DNA of 64,000 nt from NCBI RefSeq assembly GCF_037042905.1, contig NC_087257.1:28271501-28335500 (forward strand), written 5' to 3'. A program made the translations under genes and the position numbers. How positions within the stretch are numbered: the stretch's first letter is position 1; every line of letters begins with the position of its first letter. The notes under the pieces are model-generated. The model had not been told where the DNA came from. It worked only from the letters and a program-made list of their open reading frames with translations, and did not search any database. The stretch is from Lytechinus pictus (Eukaryota; Echinodermata; Echinoidea; Temnopleuroida; Toxopneustidae). This document shows, one piece after another, positions 57,315 to 64,000 of the stretch.

Positions 57315-60300
57315 TCAATTTGCCGCTTGAAGTTTGGACAGTAGGATTTCATTCTTTCGGCATTCCTGTTGGAACAATGAAAGACAAAGAATAAGTTAGA
57401 GGGTAAAAACGTCCAGGCTCTAATAACGATCAATGATCATTCCTAATTAAAGTATAATACTTTCTCAAACAATTAACCCTGAACATATAGTCACCCTTTG
57501 AATAGGATGAGCTTATTCAAGCTACTTAATTTCAATCATTCCTTGGGCCATGCTTAACTTAATAAAGAACTTCCTGGTCAATGGATTTCAAATAGCAAAT
57601 AGGTTTGAGTACAATGGTATGAGATCTTAAAGAAAAATGTAACTATGTCTTTTGGTTATTGCAAAATTTTGTACCAGTGAATGAATAGGAAAATTCACTA
57701 CTTGTGTCATAAAAATAATCACTACTAGCAAAAAGAAAAAAAAGAAAAAGCAGCTTGCCCAGCTAGCGATGATTCATGAGCACATCTCAGGGGCCGCGGA
57801 ACGGTTTTCAAAGTGGGGGGGCTGACCACGCAAAAAATCACAATCCTATGGTCATTTTTAAGTTTTTGTACACGGTTTGGGAAAAAAGTGGGGGGCTGAA
57901 GCCCCCTCAGCCCCCTCGCTTCCGCGGCCCCTGCATCTGTCGCAGCAGTGTACATTCAGTCAGTAGGTGAATTGCACCTGCATGGCCGTGTGATGGTATA
58001 TTTCGGACCGTTCATTTGCGATGGAAAGAATATTCCACTTTCAGCCTCCCATCTGCTTGCGTACAACAAGCTAACGAGGCATTGTACCATAATACTTGAA
58101 GAAGAATATATCTATGACATACCTCTTGAAATTCTTTGACTGTTTTGAAGTACAATCTCTGTTTTTCAACCAGATCTAGATAGGTATCATTGAGTTGATC
58201 TCTCTTCATCTTTTCTTCTTGTTTCTTCTTCTCAACCTATATAGAAAGAAAAACAAAAGATGAGCAATTATCTGGTTGCGGGAAATTACATGACAATACC
58301 ACAAGGGCAACGCAGAACCATTACCATTATTTTTAGTTTCCATATAAAGCCTGTTTCGTACTTTCCTTCCTTTTTTTTTAAAATAAAAGAAGACCCGCAA
58401 CAACCACAAACTTTACACCTGCAATACATAGAAAGATGTCATTTTTTTTCTTTAATCTGAAAGTTTTATCAAAACAAAAACAAACAATAATGGAATTTTG
58501 AAAAGATTAGATTTCAGTACAAGGATATAAAGTAAATGTTCCCGGAGAACTCACCTTTGATGAGTTTTGCTTGACTCCATTGACGATTTGATCAAACTGT
58601 TTCAGAAACTGGTCCTTTCCAGATGATGAAGACATTGCTCTAGGAATAGATGACAAGAATAAAGAGAATGTTTCAAATTAATATTCTAGAAGATAGAGAT
58701 TGGCCATCATTGAAGTCCTCACAAAATACACATTTGTAAATATATATATTTTGTTCAACCTTTGCCCCCCTTGAATAGTTCCACATACATGTAACTATAG
58801 GAAGACTTTTGTAACATGAAAGAATTTTCCTTTATTCTAATTTTCACTCTGGTGATTTGATTCAAATCATTAATTTTTTTGGATAGCATTACCTCCGGGT
58901 CGACGTGTGTTTTTGTCAATATTTTGTATTCTAGTTGTGAGAAAACTTCAGATTTTATTACTAATAATAATAATAACAATATGGACTATTTATATAGCTA
59001 CTATATTAATATACTCTACTGCGCTTTATATTTAGTATCATGATATTATTACCCCCACTGTAGCCGAGCCGCCATATAGGCGCTCAAGCTTTTAAGAAAT
59101 TTCTTCCAACCAGGTACCCATTATGTGGGTAAATTTCTTAAAGAAGGAAAACACGCCATACATGTAGTTGGGAATCAAACCCAAGTCCCTCAGATTAAAA
59201 GACAAGAGTCATTACCACTAGACCACGACGCCCCCACATTGATATGACATGTGCCTGGTTTTGCTGAACACAATTATACCTTGAATAAATTGAATACTTA
59301 ATAATAATAGACAGTTCTTGTATAGCGCATAACACATTATAAATAACGTCTCTATGCGCTTCCAAAGGACTTGGATATTATTACCCTGGCTTTAGCCTCG
59401 CAGCCTTTTACAGCGCTGGGGCATTTCAAGGAATAAATTCCTGCCAGGTACCCATTCACCTCACCTGGGTTGAGTGCAGCACAATGTGGATAAATTTCTT
59501 GCTGAAGGAAATTACGCCATGGCTGGGATTCGAACCCACGACCCTCTGTTTCAAAGTCCGGAGACTAATCCACTGGGCCACAACGCTCCACATGTTTAAC
59601 ATGTATTTAACATACTTACTGCTCAAAATTATCATAGATGGAGTTGAGTAACGAGACTTCTTTATCTAAGTATAGTTTGGTATCATCCAGCGTATTGTAA
59701 AGAGTGTAGAATTGCTTCGTCTCCCTATGGGTGCTGGCAACTAGTAAAGAGAAAAGAAAAAAATACATGTTAAACATGCTTCAAGCTTATTATGAGCAAG
59801 AATTTTCTCAATTGGCCATCAATTCAACCTCATTGACTGGAAGGAGCTGGCGCCGCTCCAGGAACTCATAGATAGGTTTTCAAACAAGTGAGCCATGCAA
59901 GAATACTGACGAGACAAAGACTCGAAAGAGAGAATCAGCTTAAAGCCCAGCTAAAGCTTTGATAAATTGTAAATAATGTGAGTTATACTGACTATTCTTT
60001 AACACTCCAATGTTATATAATAGTCAGTAATATTCTTCATGTCGAAGAAGGGTGGGGGGTGGGAGATTTAAAAACAAAATGAGAAAGAGAAAGAAGAAAG
60101 AAAGGTACCAGAAAAGAGGTCATGTGCTTGTAAATCTACCTTTCATTACCAATATACCCGTTATTCAATAAAAAAAAATCAAGTCATTTTGCTGCCTCTC
60201 CCCCCCCCCCCGTTCTTATCCAAATGCTTGATGATATAAAGTATAATTGATCCTACCTTGGTTGTAAAGTTCAACAAATCTCTTCTGGTACTGAGTTAGC

Positions 60301-63300
60301 TCTGCTCTCGTAGGCACTTCATCTATCTTCCTTTGGAGTTGAGAAATCTCACGGTTCTTACGAGCCTGTAGAAAATTTGTCAGATAAAAAGAAAACAAAT
60401 GAGTTCAATGAATGACTAAGTCAGAAGGAAAGTGTAATAGGAACAGTTAAAAGAGAAGAGAACGTAGACGGGGAAGGTTTTTGCTGAATGAAATAAAATG
60501 ATGGTGAATGTTATAAATACAATGATAGATTTGATGATGGTATATGATGGTGAGTTGATGAATATGATCTTGATCAGGGGATAAAATAATTTTTAGGGGC
60601 TATTTTTTGCGACAATTGGGGCTATTTTTTTCACTTCACAGGTTCCTTTTTGCTCAATGAGCAATAATGCTGCTAAAGCATATCCCATTATTCTGATGTA
60701 TGTATAAAATGGATTTTCTGAATGTTCTTGAACTTTCTTTGTAGCATACCTCTGGGCATCTCTAAAAAAGATGGGTCCCAAAGCATTCCAGTCTGCAAAT
60801 TTTAGGAGCGATTTTAGCTACCGTGAGAGCAAAATCGCTGTATTTCTTATGCTGATAGTGATGATGATGATGATGGTGATGATATAATGATGATCATAAT
60901 GAAATGATAATGAGGATGATAACCAATGAGAAGATAACATGATCATTAGAATTAGCAGAGATTGGTCACAATCTTGAGACGATCATGAATTTCCATCTCT
61001 TCAGTATTGCCTCCGTTCATCATTCAATATCAGAAAGCTAATCAATTAAAATGCAGCTGATTAAAAATTGAAATTGGTCAAATTTGTGAAACAACGTTGA
61101 AAAATACGTAAAACATGAATACATTACTGAATACGAGAATATTGATGTCTTACCTGGAGCAGTCTTATCTTCTGAAGTTTCTCCTTATCTGCTTCATATT
61201 GTCTAGCGATAAGTTGATCTCTCTCAGACATTTGTACCTCACCACTTCCATCCAGACCTCGGAGGTCAGCTATACTCTGCTTCAATCTCTGCATCTCTTC
61301 CTATTAAATACATAAGATTTTTAAAAAATCATTTGGTAGTTACAAAACTACGTAAAACAACGTCTAATGTTCAAGATTTTGTTGTTAACTTTCCACTGAG
61401 TCCATGGCTCTTTTCTCCAGTACCTCATTTCACTGATCAAAAGTTATACCCCTTCAAGATCCTTACGTTCCTCCTCTTCCAATTCTCTCGTTACCCCCAA
61501 AGTTTCCAAAACCTTGGGGGAAAGATCATTTGTTCACTCATCCTCCAAGTTATGGAATAGCCTCCCTGAAAACATTGAACAGTGCTTGACCTCTGAAACT
61601 ATCAATCAATACCTTAAAACATTTCTCTTCAATTCTTCTTAATTTCTTTTTTATAATTTCCTAAAAAGCGCCTTGAGCACTCTACAGAGTGGATTTGGCG
61701 CGATATAAGTCTAATTATTATTATTATTATTACATGGCACTTTCAGTATGGATAATCCTCATACAATGATTTTATAATGTATATACATGTATTATCATTT
61801 TATTTTATTAGAAGCCTACTATGTGTAGTGGACTATACTTATGACAACAATAACAATGCTATTTTGTTTCAAGATTGCTTCAATGTTTTGCAGCATGGGC
61901 TGAATTGATTGTACAAATCTTTTACAAGTAAACTTGAAACTTAGCAAAACTTAAATTGCCGGTTTCTTATAAGGATGAATCTTGTTATGTTTGTTTCCAA
62001 TGGAATTGGAACAGAATGTCTCAGGCTAGAAATTATTAAGTCATCTATTTCTGTTCCTGGCATTCTGGTGGTTGCATTATCTATACCCTCATGTACAGTG
62101 AGTGATTATCTGGTATTGTATCACAATTTCCTCGACAGTGATTGTTACACAGAATTTTTTTTTTTTACAGAGGACTGTACAAAACTTAGTTGAAGCTTTT
62201 CCAATACAATCACAAATGCTAATACAATTTTAGAAGTAAAATTACTCCCTGATGTATCTAAGTGATCCAAATTGATAGTTTTGATCATCTTACCTTACAA
62301 TGTGCCCTGAATTCTTGTTCTTGTTTCTTCAGACTTTCGTTCATTGCTACCAGACCTCTTAGCTCCTGAAGGACTCTGGTGAAAGAGAGAGAGAAAACAC
62401 AATCTGATAAATAAATAATATGGTATTCAAAATTTATGCACAAGGAAATTGCAATGTACACTTTTCTAATACACATAAAAAGAGGTGTATCCCCAGTCAC
62501 CAACTGCACAACCAACATCTAAGCTTCATGTTAAGGGTGCCAGGGCCCCGTTTTACAAAGAGTTACGATCGATCCAATCAATCGTAACTTTATGGAAATC
62601 CATCAGTGTCATAATTTCTTCTACAGGACTTTTGTAAAATGTCGTTTGTAAACAAAGGAGAACACACCAAATTGTAAAGAAATCAATGAATTTATGAATA
62701 TACATTCATATCTAGAATTTTTTTTGAACAAACAAGCATTTTATATGTTGACATTGCTGGCCGCCCATAGTTGCGACTGATCGGATCAATCGCAATTCTT
62801 TGTAAGATGGGGCCCTGATCTACAATATTACATCAATCAATGCATTCTGATATTATCACTTACGCTTTGTTCTCTCCTCCAACTTCATCTAGTTTAGCCA
62901 TCTCATCATCAATCCTTGATGAGTATGAATCGACTTCCTGCAGTCTCTGTTGGGCTTCGCTATATGCTTGCTGCTGACTCTCTGCAGACACCTTCGACTG
63001 AAGATGAAAACCAGAATATAGTTCAAAATTAGTATACTTAACTAGTCTGTACAATGACCATTACTATTCTCGATAAGAATGATTCAACATCCAGGGGCCA
63101 GTTACACAAAGGCTGGCGATTAATCACTAAATTAAATGGCCTATCAAGATCATCGTTGCATGCGCATTTTGCTCGTAGACTGACTGGGAACCAATCAGAA
63201 TCGTTCTTTCAAATTAGCAATTAATCTCTCACCTTCATGTTACGGGGCCCTGGAGGCTCTGTTGGGTTTTACTGTATGCTTGCAGCTAGCTCTCTGCAGA

Positions 63301-63806
63301 TACACTGTTTGAAGTTCTGGTAAACGATTAGTAGCCAGTTTCAGCAATCCAGGTTCAATTTATCGGCTCATTTTTCACTCCAATAATCCATAATTGTCTT
63401 AGAATAATTACTAATCTAATTTTATTAATCATTAAAGATCACAGTAAACGTAAGAAATAAACAATGTTAACTGAATTTGGACATTTCCCGCTTCCCATAA
63501 TGTTAGAACAGAGTAAGACCATGACTATTCAAACTGGACATCAGAATACCGGCCTAAGTGTTTCACTCTTGTGGGAAATTATTTGTCATCATCATCAACT
63601 CAAACTCTCATCAATCAACTTATTTGTTTAGTCTACCTTTTCTAGTTCTACTCTCTTAATAGCAGTAATCTGTATGTTTAGCATACCTCATCTACTTTCT
63701 TATTAATAGCTGTAATCTGTTTTTGTAATGATGTCTTAATCCTCTGGTGCTGTTGGGCTCCACTCATCCTCTCTGGTTTATCTTCCATCTGTTGTAACTC
63801 AGATTT
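57315..63806 (-). CDS. CCDC93: Coiled-coil protein CCDC93, last nine exons (5' end outside window)
   Basis: CCDC93 pairs with CCDC22 and COMMD proteins in the CCC complex, which works with Retriever and WASH on endosomes to recycle membrane proteins. Exons in transcript order: 63687-63806, 62864-62997, 62294-62375, 61154-61300, 60257-60365, 59620-59740, 58555-58639, 58123-58236, 57315-57365; GT/AG with consistent phase, 963 bases, 320 residues, about the C-terminal half of the family protein. Long heptad-like helices dominate. Diagnostic blocks are [63 protein letters not shown] and [13 protein letters not shown]. Transcription converges with HACL1. The short last exon ends LSKLQAAN and a stop. 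Confidence 0.94.
57788..57933. mobile_element. Short GC-ended MITE
   Basis: 146 bp with exact inverted ends CAGGGGCCGCGGAA / TTCCGCGGCCCCTG, flanked by CATCT on both sides. It lies in the CCDC93 intron before the last exon. A truncated, expanded relative lies at 36021. Confidence 0.8.
58962..59237 (-). mobile_element. tRNA-derived SINE
   Basis: The minus-strand head has GGGGGCGTCGTGGTCTAGTG and a B-box-like GGGTTTGATTCCC; the tail at the left is AATAATAATAATAACAATAT. It is the same family as 23968-24162 (tRNA-Glu-like head). In a CCDC93 intron. Confidence 0.75.
59302..59592 (-). mobile_element. tRNA-derived SINE, second in tandem
   Basis: The minus-strand head has GGAGCGTTGTGGCCCAGTGG and GTGGGTTCGAATCCCAGCC; the body has GGTGAATGGGTACCTGGCAG; the tail at the left is AATAATAATAG. 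It lies 64 bases from the previous SINE, in the same orientation. Confidence 0.78.
61330..61732 (+). mobile_element. 3' fragment of an L2/CR1-like LINE
   Basis: A frame near 61520-61640 reads [14 protein letters not shown] and [10 protein letters not shown] before a stop, a typical LINE C-terminus. The 3' UTR then has AAGCGCCTTGAGCACTC, TTTGGCGCGATATAAG and ATT repeats. It is 5'-truncated and lies in a CCDC93 intron on the opposite strand. Confidence 0.7.
62541..63252. other. MITEs D and F in CCDC93 introns
   Basis: 62541-62817: family D copy with CAGGGCCCCGTTTTACAAAG and its inverted end. 63092-63252: family F copy, left CAGGGGCCAGTTACACAAAG, right TTACGGGGCCCTGG; its relative is in HACL1 intron 8. 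CCDC93 exon 62864-62997 lies between them. Bases 63807-64000 contain no recognisable exon. Confidence 0.65.
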
Positions 63807-64000
63807 CTGTACAAAAGACATTAACATGAGGTCAGAGGTCAAAGTTCAAAGATCGGAAAGAGTGGTGTATTTTTGCTTATACATGTACATTTGTCATGCA
63901 TCTCACTCTAATGGATGATTGGAACTAATAGTAATGATACTCGATTGTTTCTCTCATTTAAGATAAACATGGAGAGAACTTTTGAAAGATAAGAAACTAG

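Noticed and set aside
58205-58409. Lysine/arginine-rich open frame on the minus strand
   Set aside because: It overlaps the real CCDC93 exon at 58123-58236 in another frame and otherwise translates an A/T-rich intron.

Overview
The window is animal nuclear DNA: spliced genes with GT/AG introns, a tRNA gene with its own intron, non-LTR retrotransposon remains, tRNA-derived SINEs and dozens of short inverted-repeat transposons. The exon proteins read as deuterostome-like, and the repeat families resemble those I associate with sea urchins. I infer a marine invertebrate, most likely an echinoderm; this is not proven.

Layout. Bases 1-7730 hold a tRNA-Ile(UAU) gene (7255-7360) whose 3' flank (7361-7725) is a copy of the first 330 or so bases of the window, so the window seems to begin just after a previous copy of the same tRNA unit. 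Between the two flanks lies a dead CR1/Jockey-type LINE (1305-5822), broken by two smaller transposons and a 2-base frameshift. From 8670 to 50906 (+) lies a complete HACL1 gene (2-hydroxyacyl-CoA lyase, 17 coding exons, 577 residues, ending in the peroxisomal signal SKL). Its 26.5 kb intron 9 encloses two minus-strand genes: the 3' part of a gene for a BEN-domain-like protein (20816-25186, 5' exons not found) and a complete MSMO1 (methylsterol monooxygenase, 7 coding exons, 34470-40885). From 57315 to the right edge, on the minus strand and converging on HACL1, lie the last nine exons of CCDC93, a subunit of the endosomal CCC recycling complex.

HACL1 (fatty-acid alpha-oxidation in peroxisomes) and MSMO1 (sterol demethylation in the ER) are both lipid enzymes, but the nesting is the only link the sequence shows. 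The most unusual feature is a recurring pattern of duplicated exon/intron junctions: the 3' end of an MSMO1 exon plus its splice donor has become a minisatellite of about 15 extra copies (37155-38064), and HACL1 exons 2, 7 and 14 each have a partial copy, with a splice junction, in the adjoining intron. The exon 2 copy is in frame and has lost the catalytic glutamate.

The rest is a dense layer of nested MITEs. Several TTAA-flanked long-inverted-repeat families share one body plan; others have TA, 6-base, 8-base or 9-base target duplications.
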